A stretch of 64,000 nt of DNA from CBFFRJ01 sp963530515. GTDB lineage: Bacteria > Pseudomonadota > Gammaproteobacteria > Enterobacterales > Enterobacteriaceae. Numbering within the stretch: position 1 is the stretch's first letter; every line of letters starts with the position of its first letter. The translations under genes were made by a program, and so were the position numbers. This document shows, piece by piece, positions 47,023 through 54,988 of the stretch. The stretch lies in the NCBI GenBank assembly GCA_963530515.1, contig CAUSEC010000026.1, positions 1 through 64,000 on the forward strand. Direction: 5' to 3'. The notes under the pieces were generated by a model, which was not told where the DNA came from, did not search any database, and saw only the letters and a list, made by a program, of their open reading frames with translations.

Positions 47023-47055
47023 ATTTATCACCTCTGTGAGTTAACGGTGATAAAT
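47023..47055. promoter_or_regulatory. Palindromic candidate operator over the ABM gene start
   Basis: ATTTATCACC (47023-47032) and GGTGATAAAT (47046-47055) are exact inverted copies with a 13-base centre, starting two bases upstream of the ABM ATG and covering its Shine-Dalgarno. It is the natural candidate site for the operon's own ArsR-type protein. In RNA it could also hide the ribosome-binding site. Confidence 0.7.
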
Positions 47056-47108
47056 GTACGGTACTGAAAATCCGTTGCTTCGTCGCTCAGCGAAATGTGC
47101 AGTGAACG

Positions 47109-48002
47109 TCAGTTACCATGAAACAGCGAGGAGTAATCGCGGTTACAGATACGCTGTACGGCCGGATGCTGGATCATGCGTTCGGCGAAAATGGCGTGGT
47201 ACTCTTCCATCACATTGTCTATTCGCCCCACCTCCAGCATGCTGTCGTCGGCATAAAAGTCCTGCGCGTACAGCGTGGGGGCAACAAAAATAGCATTGTG
47301 CGCCACGCCAAAGGATTTCATCAATGCGGCGTCATCAAACTCGCCAAGGATCTCAACGTTGAGCCCCTGAGAGTTAAACCAGTTGAGCAGCTTGCGTCCG
47401 AGCATGGAACGGCGACCAGGCACGAGCAACCGTCGCTCTTCAAGACAGGCCGGGAAGGGTTTACTCAGCGCGGGTTTCTGGCACCAGAAACTGACGCTGC
47501 ACTCGCCGATTTTTACAGAGAACAGTCCTTCCTGATGGGTCGAATCAATCGGGCAATCTGAGATGATCATGTCGAGCTTATGTTGGCTGAGTTGTTCCAG
47601 CAGCATTTCATGCGTGGATTCAAAACAGCGTAAATGGATAGGCTCGCCATCCTGCACGGCGGCATCAAGAACACCGCTGACCAGCGTTTTCGATAACGCG
47701 TCCGCGACCCCCACATCGAAGAGAAGATGCGACTCTTTGCGGTAATTCACGATATCGAGCATTTCCTGGCTCAGCGTGAACATTTTGTCCGCATAGCGAA
47801 ATACCAGTTCCCCAAGCTCAGTAGGCTCCAGCCCACGCCCCTTGCGCTTAAAGAGCTTGCCCTGTAACCGTTCTTCCAGCGATTTGATCTGTCCGGTAAT
47901 GGTCTGAGGCGTGAGAAATAACACATCCGCCGCCCCCACAACCGAACCTTCACGGTAGACGTGCCAGAAATAGTACAGGTGGTTGTAATTAATGTTCGAC
48001 AT
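47109..48002 (-). CDS. nhaR: Transcriptional activator NhaR
   Basis: NhaR is the Na+-responsive LysR-type activator of nhaA; in E. coli it also activates osmC and pgaABCD. Starting at MSNINYNHLYYFWHV gives 297 aa (301 in E. coli). Helix-turn-helix residues 6-65 and a long conserved effector domain (LSQHKLDMIISDCPIDSTHQEGLFSV; LLNWFNSQGLNVEILGEFDDAALMK) are clear. It lies 60 bases downstream of nhaA on the same strand. Confidence 0.97.
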   Translation of the reverse strand: MSNINYNHLYYFWHVYREGSVVGAADVLFLTPQTITGQIKSLEERLQGKLFKRKGRGLEPTELGELVFRYADKMFTLSQEMLDIVNYRKESHLLFDVGVADALSKTLVSGVLDAAVQDGEPIHLRCFESTHEMLLEQLSQHKLDMIISDCPIDSTHQEGLFSVKIGECSVSFWCQKPALSKPFPACLEERRLLVPGRRSMLGRKLLNWFNSQGLNVEILGEFDDAALMKSFGVAHNAIFVAPTLYAQDFYADDSMLEVGRIDNVMEEYHAIFAERMIQHPAVQRICNRDYSSLFHGN

Positions 48003-48062
48003 CGTCTCTTCGCTCCCTGAGTGATGTGACGGGAAGGCAATCACTCGCCTTCCCGATTGATG

Positions 48063-49223
48063 TTAGCGGACGATCCGCGTACGCAACAGACAGTAACCTA
48101 TCACGGCGGACAGCACAGACCCTGTCAGGATCCCCAACTTCGCCCAGCCCACACTATGCGGATCCGCATCACTAAAGGCCAACGTGGCGATGAAAATGGA
48201 CATGGTAAAGCCGATACCACACAGCACGCCCACCGCCATGATCTGCTTAAACGCCGCCCCTTGCGGCAGTTTCGCCAGTTTCAGACGCAGTGCCAGCCAG
48301 CAGAAAATGGTAATCCCGACCGGTTTACCAATCAGCAGGCCCGCGATGATCCCCAGCGGTAGCGCAGAAGTCATGCCACCCAATGAAACGCCCTCCAGCG
48401 ACACGCCCGCATTCGCAAAGGCAAACAGCGGCAGGATGAGCCAGGCAACCCACGGATGAATGGTGTCCACCAGTTGACGGGCCGGAGAAACGCCGTCTTT
48501 TTCCTTCAGCGGAATAAAGAAGCCCAGGATAACGCCCGCCAGCGTGGCGTGAACACCTGACTTGAGCACTGCCGTCCACAGCACCAGCCCCACCAGGATA
48601 TAAATGCCGGTACGCCGGACATTCAACATGTTCAGCACTGCCAGCGTAGCAATCGCTGCCGCCGCAACACCCAGTGCCATCATCGACAAATCGCTGGTAT
48701 AGAAGAGGGCGATAATGATGATTGCGCCCAGATCGTCAATGATCGCCAGCGCCATCAGGAAAACTTTCAGCACAACCGGAACCCGATCCCCGAGCAGTGC
48801 CAGCACGCCAAGGGCAAAGGCAATGTCCGTCGCCGTTGGAATGGCCCAACCGTGGCTGACCACCGGATCGTGAAAGTTGAACGCCAGGTAAATCAACGCC
48901 GGGGCAACCATCCCACCGAGCGCGGCAATCACCGGGAAAATCGCCTGCTGCCGGGTGGCAAGAGACCCTTTTACTAGTTCATATTTCACTTCCAGACCGA
49001 CCATCAGGAAAAACACCGCCATCAACGCATCGTTGATGAATAACAGCATGTTTTTATTGATGTCCAACGCACCAAACTTGAACGCGACGGGCGTATCCAG
49101 AAAAGCCTGGTAACCAGTCTGAGTGAAGGAAAGGTTTGCACAAAGCATCGCCAGCACAGCGGCGATAATGAGGACAATGCCCCCTGATACATCGCTACTA
49201 AAGAAGCGTTGTAAGAATTTCAT
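48063..49223 (-). CDS. nhaA: Na+/H+ antiporter NhaA
   Basis: NhaA exchanges two H+ for one Na+ (or Li+) and supports growth in salt at alkaline pH. Starting at MKFLQRFFSSDVSGG gives 386 aa (388 in E. coli). The ion-binding aspartate pair is in MALAIIDDLGAIIII, and the pH-sensor region with His in LKSGVHATLAGV; FANAGVSL and GIGFTMSIFIA are also conserved. Twelve membrane segments. In tandem with nhaR. Confidence 0.97.
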   Translation of the reverse strand: MKFLQRFFSSDVSGGIVLIIAAVLAMLCANLSFTQTGYQAFLDTPVAFKFGALDINKNMLLFINDALMAVFFLMVGLEVKYELVKGSLATRQQAIFPVIAALGGMVAPALIYLAFNFHDPVVSHGWAIPTATDIAFALGVLALLGDRVPVVLKVFLMALAIIDDLGAIIIIALFYTSDLSMMALGVAAAAIATLAVLNMLNVRRTGIYILVGLVLWTAVLKSGVHATLAGVILGFFIPLKEKDGVSPARQLVDTIHPWVAWLILPLFAFANAGVSLEGVSLGGMTSALPLGIIAGLLIGKPVGITIFCWLALRLKLAKLPQGAAFKQIMAVGVLCGIGFTMSIFIATLAFSDADPHSVGWAKLGILTGSVLSAVIGYCLLRTRIVR

Positions 49224-49349
49224 GATGTTCTCCCGAAATACGACTCCCTGAAAGTGCGACATAGTACCGCGACAAAAACCTCGATAAAATCAGAAAATTT
49301 TTTAGAACAGACTCGGTTTTATCGAGTTATGGTTTTGAGCATAGTACTG

Positions 49350-49380
49350 AAAAAGAAAAACCCGGCATAAGCGCCGGGTT
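49350..49380 (-). terminator. dnaKJ terminator
   Basis: AACCCGGC (49359-49366) and GCCGGGTT (49373-49380) form the stem; on the minus strand it is followed by TTTCTTTTTC. It ends the dnaK-dnaJ transcript, 22 bases past dnaJ. Confidence 0.9.
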
Positions 49381-49402
49381 TCATATTGATGCTGCATCGA
49401 GA

Positions 49403-50539
49403 TTAACGCGTCAAATCATCAAAGAATTTTTTCACGCCGTCGAAGAAGTTCTTCGAACGCGGGCTATTGTGCTCACCCGTTGGGCCGCCAAAACTCTCCT
49501 GCAAATCTTTGAGCAGCTGTTTCTGCTTCTCGTTCAGACCGACCGGCGTTTCAACCACTACGCGGCACAGCAGATCGCCCTGCGCACCACCACGTACCGA
49601 TTTCACACCTTTACCGCGCATGCGGAACAGTTTGCCGGTTTGGGTTTCGTGTGGCACTTTCAGCTTCACGCGACCGTCCAGCGTCGGCACTTCAATTTCG
49701 CCGCCCATCGCTGCCATCGCAAAGTTGATCGGCACTTCGCAGTACAGGTTATTGCCTTCACGCTCGAAGATCGGGTGCTGTTTCACCTGAACCTGAACGT
49801 ACAGATCGCCTGCCGGCGCACCATGCTCGCCCGCTTCGCCTTCACCTGCCAGACGGATACGATCGCCCGTATCAACGCCAGCTGGGATCTTAACGGACAG
49901 GGTTTTGGTTTTCTCAACGCGACCGTGACCGTGGCATTTGTTGCACGGATCTTTAATCAGCGTACCGCGGCCCTGGCAGTGTGGACAGGTCTGCTGTACG
50001 GCGAAGAAGCCCTGGCGCATCTGCACCTGACCCGCACCGTGACAGGTTGGACAGGTCTGCGGCTGCGTACCTGCTTTGGCACCGCTGCCGTGGCAGACAT
50101 CACATTCTTCCAGCGTCGGGATACGAATCTCTTTGCTGACGCCACGTACCGCTTCTTCCAGCGACAGTTCCATGGTGTAACGCAGGTCTGCGCCACGTGC
50201 TGCACGTTGACGACCCCGGCCACCGCCAAAGATATCGCCAAACACGTCGCCAAAGATATCGCTGAAGTCTGCGCCGCCGCCAAAGCCGCCACCGCCACCA
50301 CCCATGCCGCCTTGTTCAAACGCCGCATGGCCATACTGGTCGTAGGCCGCGCGTTTTTGGGCATCGGTCAGGATTTCGTAGGCTTCTTTGATCTCTTTGA
50401 ATTTGGCTTCGGCCTCTTTATCACCCTGGTTGCGGTCCGGGTGATATTTCATGGCCAGGCGCTTATACGCCTTTTTGATTTCACGCTCTTCCGCTGTTTT
50501 GGAAACGCCTAAAATCTCGTAATAATCAAGCTTCGCCAT
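49403..50539 (-). CDS. dnaJ: Chaperone DnaJ (Hsp40)
   Basis: DnaJ delivers unfolded clients to DnaK and stimulates its ATPase. From MAKLDYYEILG the product is 378 aa (376 in E. coli). J domain residues 1-70 with HPD at 33-35; Gly/Phe-rich region 76-110 with a slightly longer Gly run; four CxxCxGxG zinc repeats (CDVCHGSG, CPTCHGAG, CPHCQGRG, CNKCHGHG) about 146-200; then the client-binding C-terminal domains. Cotranscribed with dnaK. Confidence 0.98.
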   Translation of the reverse strand: MAKLDYYEILGVSKTAEEREIKKAYKRLAMKYHPDRNQGDKEAEAKFKEIKEAYEILTDAQKRAAYDQYGHAAFEQGGMGGGGGGFGGGADFSDIFGDVFGDIFGGGRGRQRAARGADLRYTMELSLEEAVRGVSKEIRIPTLEECDVCHGSGAKAGTQPQTCPTCHGAGQVQMRQGFFAVQQTCPHCQGRGTLIKDPCNKCHGHGRVEKTKTLSVKIPAGVDTGDRIRLAGEGEAGEHGAPAGDLYVQVQVKQHPIFEREGNNLYCEVPINFAMAAMGGEIEVPTLDGRVKLKVPHETQTGKLFRMRGKGVKSVRGGAQGDLLCRVVVETPVGLNEKQKQLLKDLQESFGGPTGEHNSPRSKNFFDGVKKFFDDLTR

Positions 50540-50564
50540 TTTTTTATCTGCCCCTAACATGCGT

Positions 50565-50597
50565 GCACGGGCGGAGAGGAAACCTCTTCGCCCGTGC
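50565..50597 (-). other. dnaK-dnaJ intercistronic hairpin
   Basis: A 15-base-pair stem (50565-50579 with 50583-50597, one G-U pair) closed by a three-base loop fills the gap between dnaK and dnaJ. No U tract follows, so it is likely a partial attenuator or mRNA stability element that sets the DnaK:DnaJ ratio (inference). Confidence 0.8.
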
Positions 50598-50622
50598 CAG
50601 TAATTACCCGTTCAAAGGGCGA

Positions 50623-52539
50623 TTATTTTTTGTCTTTTACTTCTTCGAACTCAGCGTCAACAACGTCGTCGTCTTTCGCGTTGTTCGCAGAAGCATCAGC
50701 GCTGCCAGCCTGCTGCTGTGCGTGCTGCTGCTGAGCGATTTCCATCAGTTTCTGGGAAACCTGCGCCAGCGCCTGCATTTTAGCTTCGATGTCTTCTTTA
50801 TCTTCGCCTTTCAGAGACGCTTCCAGCGCGCTCAGTGCAGACTCGATAGCAGTTTTGTCTTCAGCTGGCAGTTTGTCGCCGGCTTCTTCAACCTGCTTAC
50901 GGGTGCTGTGCAGCAGATGGTCGCCCTGGTTACGGGTCTGAACCAGCTCTTCGAACTTACGGTCAGATTCTGCATTCGCTTCTGCTTCGCGAACCATTTT
51001 CTGAATTTCTTCTTCGTTCAGACCAGAAGAAGCCTTGATGGTGATCTTCTGCTCTTTACCGCTGTTTTTGTCCTTCGCGGAAACGTGCAGGATGCCATCA
51101 GCATCGATATCGAAGGTGACTTCGATCTGCGGCATACCGCGCGGTGCTGCGTTGATACCGTCCAGGTTAAACTGACCCAGAGACTTGTTATCGCCCGCAC
51201 GTTTACGTTCACCCTGCAGCACATGGATGGTTACCGCAGACTGGTTGTCTTCAGCGGTAGAGAACACCTGGCTGTGTTTCGTTGGGATGGTGGTGTTTTT
51301 GTTGATGAGCGCAGTCATCACACCGCCCATGGTTTCGATACCCAGAGACAGCGGGGTAACGTCCAGCAGCAGTACGTCTTTAACTTCACCGGTCAGTACG
51401 CCACCCTGAACCGCAGCACCGATTGCGACCGCTTCGTCCGGGTTAACGTCTTTACGTGGCTCTTTACCAAAGAACTCAGCCACTTTCTTCTGAACCATTG
51501 GCATACGGGTCTGACCACCGACCAGGATAACGTCCTGGATATCGGATACGGACAGGCCAGCGTCCTGCAGAGCAACTTTCAGCGGCTCGATAGAACGGTT
51601 CACCAGGTCTTCTACCAGGCTTTCCAGTTTCGCACGGGTCACTTTGATGTTCATGTGTTTAGGACCGGTCGCGTCTGCGGTGATGTACGGCAGGTTCACG
51701 TCGGTCTGCTGAGCGGAAGACAGCTCGATCTTCGCTTTCTCAGCGGCTTCTTTCAGGCGCTGCATGGCCAGCGGATCGTTACGCAGGTCAATGCCCTGAT
51801 CTTTCTTGAACTCATCAACGAGGTAGTTGATCAGACGGGTATCGAAGTCTTCACCACCCAGGTGGGTATCACCGTTGGTTGCCAGAACTTCGAAGGTTTT
51901 TTCGCCGTCAACTTCGTCGATTTCGATAATAGAAATATCGAAGGTACCACCACCCAGGTCGTAAACCGCGATAGTACGGTTGCCAACTTCTTTATCCAGA
52001 CCGTAAGCCAGTGCAGCAGCGGTTGGTTCGTTGATGATACGTTTTACTTCCAGACCTGCGATACGGCCAGCATCTTTGGTTGCCTGACGCTGAGCATCGT
52101 TGAAGTATGCAGGAACGGTGATAACAGCTTCAGTTACCGGCTCACCCAGGTAATCTTCAGCGGTTTTCTTCATTTTTTTCAGCACTTCAGCAGAAATCTG
52201 CGGTGGTGCAGTTTTGGTGCCTTTCACATCAAGCCATGCATCGCCGTTATCTGCCGCGATGATTTTGTAAGGCATGATGGAAACGTCACGCTGAACTTCT
52301 TCGTCCTGGAAGCGGCGGCCGATCAGGCGTTTAATCGCAAACAGGGTGTTTTGCGGGTTTGTCACTGCCTGACGTTTAGCCGGCTGACCAACCAGAGTTT
52401 CACCATCCTGGGTATAAGCAATGATAGAAGGCGTGGTGCGATCGCCCTCGGCGTTCTCCAGCACGCGTGCAGTAGTGCCATCCATAATCGCTACACAAGA
52501 GTTGGTAGTACCCAGGTCGATACCAATAATTTTACCCAT
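50623..52539 (-). CDS. dnaK: Chaperone DnaK (Hsp70)
   Basis: DnaK is the ATP-driven Hsp70 that folds and disaggregates proteins with DnaJ and GrpE and controls sigma-32. 638 aa as in E. coli. Phosphate-binding GIDLGTTNSCVA (residues 6-17), VYDLGGGTFDISI, and VGGQTRMPMVQKKV mark the ATPase domain; the substrate domain starts near 390 (DVLLLDVTPLSLGIETMGG) and the tail ends in DAEFEEVKDKK. Two heat-shock promoter candidates lie upstream. Confidence 0.99.
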   Translation of the reverse strand: MGKIIGIDLGTTNSCVAIMDGTTARVLENAEGDRTTPSIIAYTQDGETLVGQPAKRQAVTNPQNTLFAIKRLIGRRFQDEEVQRDVSIMPYKIIAADNGDAWLDVKGTKTAPPQISAEVLKKMKKTAEDYLGEPVTEAVITVPAYFNDAQRQATKDAGRIAGLEVKRIINEPTAAALAYGLDKEVGNRTIAVYDLGGGTFDISIIEIDEVDGEKTFEVLATNGDTHLGGEDFDTRLINYLVDEFKKDQGIDLRNDPLAMQRLKEAAEKAKIELSSAQQTDVNLPYITADATGPKHMNIKVTRAKLESLVEDLVNRSIEPLKVALQDAGLSVSDIQDVILVGGQTRMPMVQKKVAEFFGKEPRKDVNPDEAVAIGAAVQGGVLTGEVKDVLLLDVTPLSLGIETMGGVMTALINKNTTIPTKHSQVFSTAEDNQSAVTIHVLQGERKRAGDNKSLGQFNLDGINAAPRGMPQIEVTFDIDADGILHVSAKDKNSGKEQKITIKASSGLNEEEIQKMVREAEANAESDRKFEELVQTRNQGDHLLHSTRKQVEEAGDKLPAEDKTAIESALSALEASLKGEDKEDIEAKMQALAQVSQKLMEIAQQQHAQQQAGSADASANNAKDDDVVDAEFEEVKDKK

Positions 52540-52586
52540 CTAAACGTCTCCACTAAAAATTCAGTCAACATGTGGTTGTGAACCTG

Positions 52587-52614
52587 TAATAAGGGCGAAT
52601 TGTGGAGTTTCAAC
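52587..52614 (-). promoter_or_regulatory. Candidate sigma-32 promoter P2 of dnaK
   Basis: On the minus strand GTTGAAA (52614-52608), a 12- to 13-base spacer and CCCTTATTA (52595-52587) resemble the heat-shock consensus CTTGAAA / CCCCATNT, as at the proximal E. coli dnaK promoter. Confidence 0.65.
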
Positions 52615-52662
52615 TGCTCCCCTTCGCTTTTTTTCAGGCCCGCAACACTGCGGTTGACTACA

Positions 52663-52690
52663 AGATGGGGTCGTAACGGTACTCATCAAG
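52663..52690 (-). promoter_or_regulatory. Sigma-32 promoter P1 of dnaK
   Basis: CTTGATG (52690-52684), a 13-base spacer and CCCCATCT (52670-52663) on the minus strand match the heat-shock consensus closely; the -10 fits CCCCATNT exactly. It is 124 bases upstream of the dnaK ATG. The remaining part of 52540-52847 holds the satP upstream region and no other gene. Confidence 0.88.
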
Positions 52691-52847
52691 GGGGAAGGAT
52701 TAAAAAATTTTTTAATTTCCACCTGCTCAGATCATAGACACAGGCAATTCGGCTATTTATGATGCCGCCGCCCTGCCCATTTAGATGGATACGGGCAATG
52801 GTTTTACTTTCCGCATATTATTAAATGATGATTTATTTTGAGGAATT

Positions 52848-53414
52848 ATGGGCGACTCTAAGTTGGCTAATCCGGCACCGCTGGGCTTAATGGGCTTCGG
52901 CATGACCACTATTCTGCTTAACCTGCACAATATTGGTATGTTCCCGCTGGATGGCATTATCCTGGCTATGGGTATTTTTTATGGTGGTATCGCACAAATT
53001 TTCGCAGGCTTGCTGGAATTCAAAAAAGGCAACACCTTTGGTTTAACCGCATTTACCTCTTACGGTTCATTCTGGTTAACTCTGGTTGCTATCCTGCTGC
53101 TGCCGAAAATGGGTCTGGCTGACGCGGCGAACGGTCACTTCCTGGGTGTCTACCTGGGTATCTGGGGCGTGTTCACGTTGTTTATGTTCTTTGGCACGCT
53201 GAAAGGCGCGCGTATGCTGCAGTTCGTGTTCCTGAGCCTGACCGTGCTGTTCGCACTGCTGGCTGTCGGTCACCTGGCAGACAACGAAAGCATCGTTCAC
53301 ATCGCTGGCTGGATTGGCCTGGTGTGTGGTGCAAGCGCGATTTACCTGGCGATGGGTGAAGTTCTGAACGAGCAATACGGTCGTACCGTACTGCCGATTG
53401 GCGAACAGCACTAA
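52848..53414 (+). CDS. satP: Acetate/succinate:proton symporter SatP
   Basis: SatP (YaaH) belongs to the AceTr/GPR1-FUN34 family of hexameric acetate channels or symporters. 188 aa, equal to E. coli. The family motif NPAPLGLMGFGMTT (residues 8-21) and six membrane helices (for example MGIFYGGIAQIFAGLLE, TSYGSFWLTL) are plain. TTGAGGAATT precedes the ATG. Divergent from dnaK. Confidence 0.97.
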   Translation: MGDSKLANPAPLGLMGFGMTTILLNLHNIGMFPLDGIILAMGIFYGGIAQIFAGLLEFKKGNTFGLTAFTSYGSFWLTLVAILLLPKMGLADAANGHFLGVYLGIWGVFTLFMFFGTLKGARMLQFVFLSLTVLFALLAVGHLADNESIVHIAGWIGLVCGASAIYLAMGEVLNEQYGRTVLPIGEQH

Positions 53415-53422
53415 TCTCCTCC

Positions 53423-53460
53423 TTCGTGCCTGCCTTGCGGGCACGAATTTCCTCCTCCCC
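53423..53460 (+). terminator. satP terminator
   Basis: TTCGTGCC (53423-53430) pairs with GGCACGAA (53440-53447), followed by a pyrimidine-rich but interrupted tract (TTTCCTCCTCCCC). A weak to moderate terminator. Confidence 0.6.
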
Positions 53461-53542
53461 TCTTTTCTCTTTACGCCTCGATTGATTACCTGTTAACCCG
53501 CTTTATGGGATGATGGCACTCTTCCTCATTATTAAGACGCGG

Positions 53543-54799
53543 ATGATGACCTCAATTCAGGGCCGAACTTACGGGCTTCAACGCTGGGTTGCACTTCTTC
53601 TCACCGGTATCCTGGCCGGGCTTGGCGGCATGCTGCTGGCTATGCTGCTGCATGAGATCCAACATCTTGCCTGGGGCTACAGCCAGAACTTACTGATAAG
53701 CCCGCAAACATTTTTAGACGGTGTCACCGATGCCAGCGCCCAGCGGCGTTTTATCGTGCTGGTGGCAGCAGGGGTCGTGGCCGGATGCGGATGGTGGTTA
53801 CTGGCACGCTATGGCAAAAAACGCGTCAGCATCGGCGCGGCAGTCGCTGATGCCAGTAAACCCATGCCGCCTCTGACGACACTTGCCCATATTCTTTTGC
53901 AAATCATCACCGTGGCGATGGGTTCACCGCTTGGGCGCGAAGTCGCACCGCGTGAGGCAGGGGCGCTTTTTGCGGGCGGGGTAGCCCGTCGCCTGCACCT
54001 GAACGCGGCAGATATTCAGCTGATGACCGCCTGCGGCGCAGGTGCGGGTCTTGCTGCCGTGTACAACGTCCCGCTGGCAGGCGCTATTTTTACCCTTGAA
54101 GTGCTGCTGGTGAGTTTTAGCTGGGATGCGGCCATCGCCGCCCTGGTGACCTCTGCCCTCGCCGCCTGGGTGGCCTCGCTGGGACTGGGCGACGAGCACC
54201 AGTACCGCTTCACGGCAGAGTTTGCAGCCAGCTCACTGGTTTTCTGGGCCGTACTGTGTGGCCCACTGCTGGGGGCCGCCGCGTTTATTTTCCGCCACTT
54301 CACCCAGTACGCCCGCAGTAAAGTGCAGGATAACTGGCAAATGCCGTTGATAAGCCTTGTGGCCTTTACGCTGCTCGGCGTCGGTACTGTCTGGTTCCCA
54401 GAATTACCGGGCAACGGTAAAGGTGCCGCGCAGTTGGCCTTGAGCGGGGAGATGACCGCAACGCTTGCCGCCATCCTGCTGGTCCTCAAGGTGTTTCTGA
54501 TCTGCGCGGTTATCCGTGGTGGTGCGGCCGGTGGGCTGCTGACGCCCGGCCTTGCGGTAGGCGGCTTATTGGGCTCGCTCCTGTTTCTGATTGCCGGGCA
54601 TTTCTTCCCCGGCAGCGACATGGAGAGCGTTGCGCTACTGGGTGCCGCGGGATTCTTAGCCGCATCGGCCCACATGCCGGTCACCACATTAGCGTTAATG
54701 ATGGAATCCACCCGCATGGATCACAGCTTCCTGGTGCCGGTTGCCCTCTGTATTGCAGGGTCGTATGCCACCTGCCGCGCGCTGGAACGCCGGGGATAA
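53543..54799 (+). CDS. ClC-family channel/antiporter with atypical filter
   Basis: A polytopic membrane protein of the ClC superfamily, about 418 aa. Two ClC marks are clear: the gating-glutamate segment GREVAPREAG (about residues 132-141; canonical GREGP) and the C-terminal GGLLTPGLAVGG (canonical GGxFxPxLxxGA). The GSGIP selectivity motif is not recognisable; the matching stretch reads VADASKPMPP. Ion selectivity is therefore unknown. No CBS domain. An in-frame ATG at 53510 is possible, but a candidate promoter (TTGATT 53482, TATGGG 53504) makes 53543 or 53546 likelier. Absent from this site in E. coli K-12. Confidence 0.82.
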   Translation: MMTSIQGRTYGLQRWVALLLTGILAGLGGMLLAMLLHEIQHLAWGYSQNLLISPQTFLDGVTDASAQRRFIVLVAAGVVAGCGWWLLARYGKKRVSIGAAVADASKPMPPLTTLAHILLQIITVAMGSPLGREVAPREAGALFAGGVARRLHLNAADIQLMTACGAGAGLAAVYNVPLAGAIFTLEVLLVSFSWDAAIAALVTSALAAWVASLGLGDEHQYRFTAEFAASSLVFWAVLCGPLLGAAAFIFRHFTQYARSKVQDNWQMPLISLVAFTLLGVGTVWFPELPGNGKGAAQLALSGEMTATLAAILLVLKVFLICAVIRGGAAGGLLTPGLAVGGLLGSLLFLIAGHFFPGSDMESVALLGAAGFLAASAHMPVTTLALMMESTRMDHSFLVPVALCIAGSYATCRALERRG

Positions 54800-54863
54800 G
54801 TTCATTTTTCATGCAGAACAATAACCGTTCTTAAACGAATCGTTGATATCCGCAACACTTAAT

Positions 54864-54878
54864 TGATAAGCATTATCA
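54864..54878. promoter_or_regulatory. Fur box upstream of the siderophore ABC operon
   Basis: TGATAAG-C-ATTATCA matches the 7-1-7 Fur consensus TGATAAT-N-ATTATCA at 13 of 14 arm positions. It is 110 bases upstream of the FecCD-type permease start, near a candidate -10 TATTAT (54883-54888). Iron repression of the importer operon is the straightforward reading. Confidence 0.88.
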
Positions 54879-54893
54879 TTTCTATTATGTTCG

Positions 54894-54977
54894 CCGGGAG
54901 CATCCCGGTGAATGGATTTCATGCAACAACCCAGACAGGCACGTCGGGTGGGATAAACCCCTTTGGTTGAGTTGCAT
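54894..54977 (+). other. Structured leader of the siderophore ABC operon
   Basis: Two nested elements precede the permease ATG: a hairpin CCGGGA/TCCCGG (54894-54899, 54903-54908), and a long-range pairing of ATGCAAC (54921-54927) with GTTGCAT (54971-54977), extendable by AACC with GGTT. No known riboswitch consensus was recognised. A 14-codon ORF (54912-54956, MDFMQQPRQARRVG) lies within it. Confidence 0.5.
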
Positions 54978-54988
54978 AAGGTTAGACA

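Noticed and set aside
50563..52581. A 672-codon open frame on the plus strand opposite dnaK
   Set aside because: Antisense frames opposite highly expressed, codon-biased genes such as dnaK are a known artefact. The translation is Phe/Arg/Val-rich, without recognisable domains, and dnaK itself is certain.
54894..54977. Cobalamin or molybdenum-cofactor riboswitch before the FecCD operon
   Set aside because: The conserved core motifs of those classes were not found, and a clear Fur box already explains regulation.
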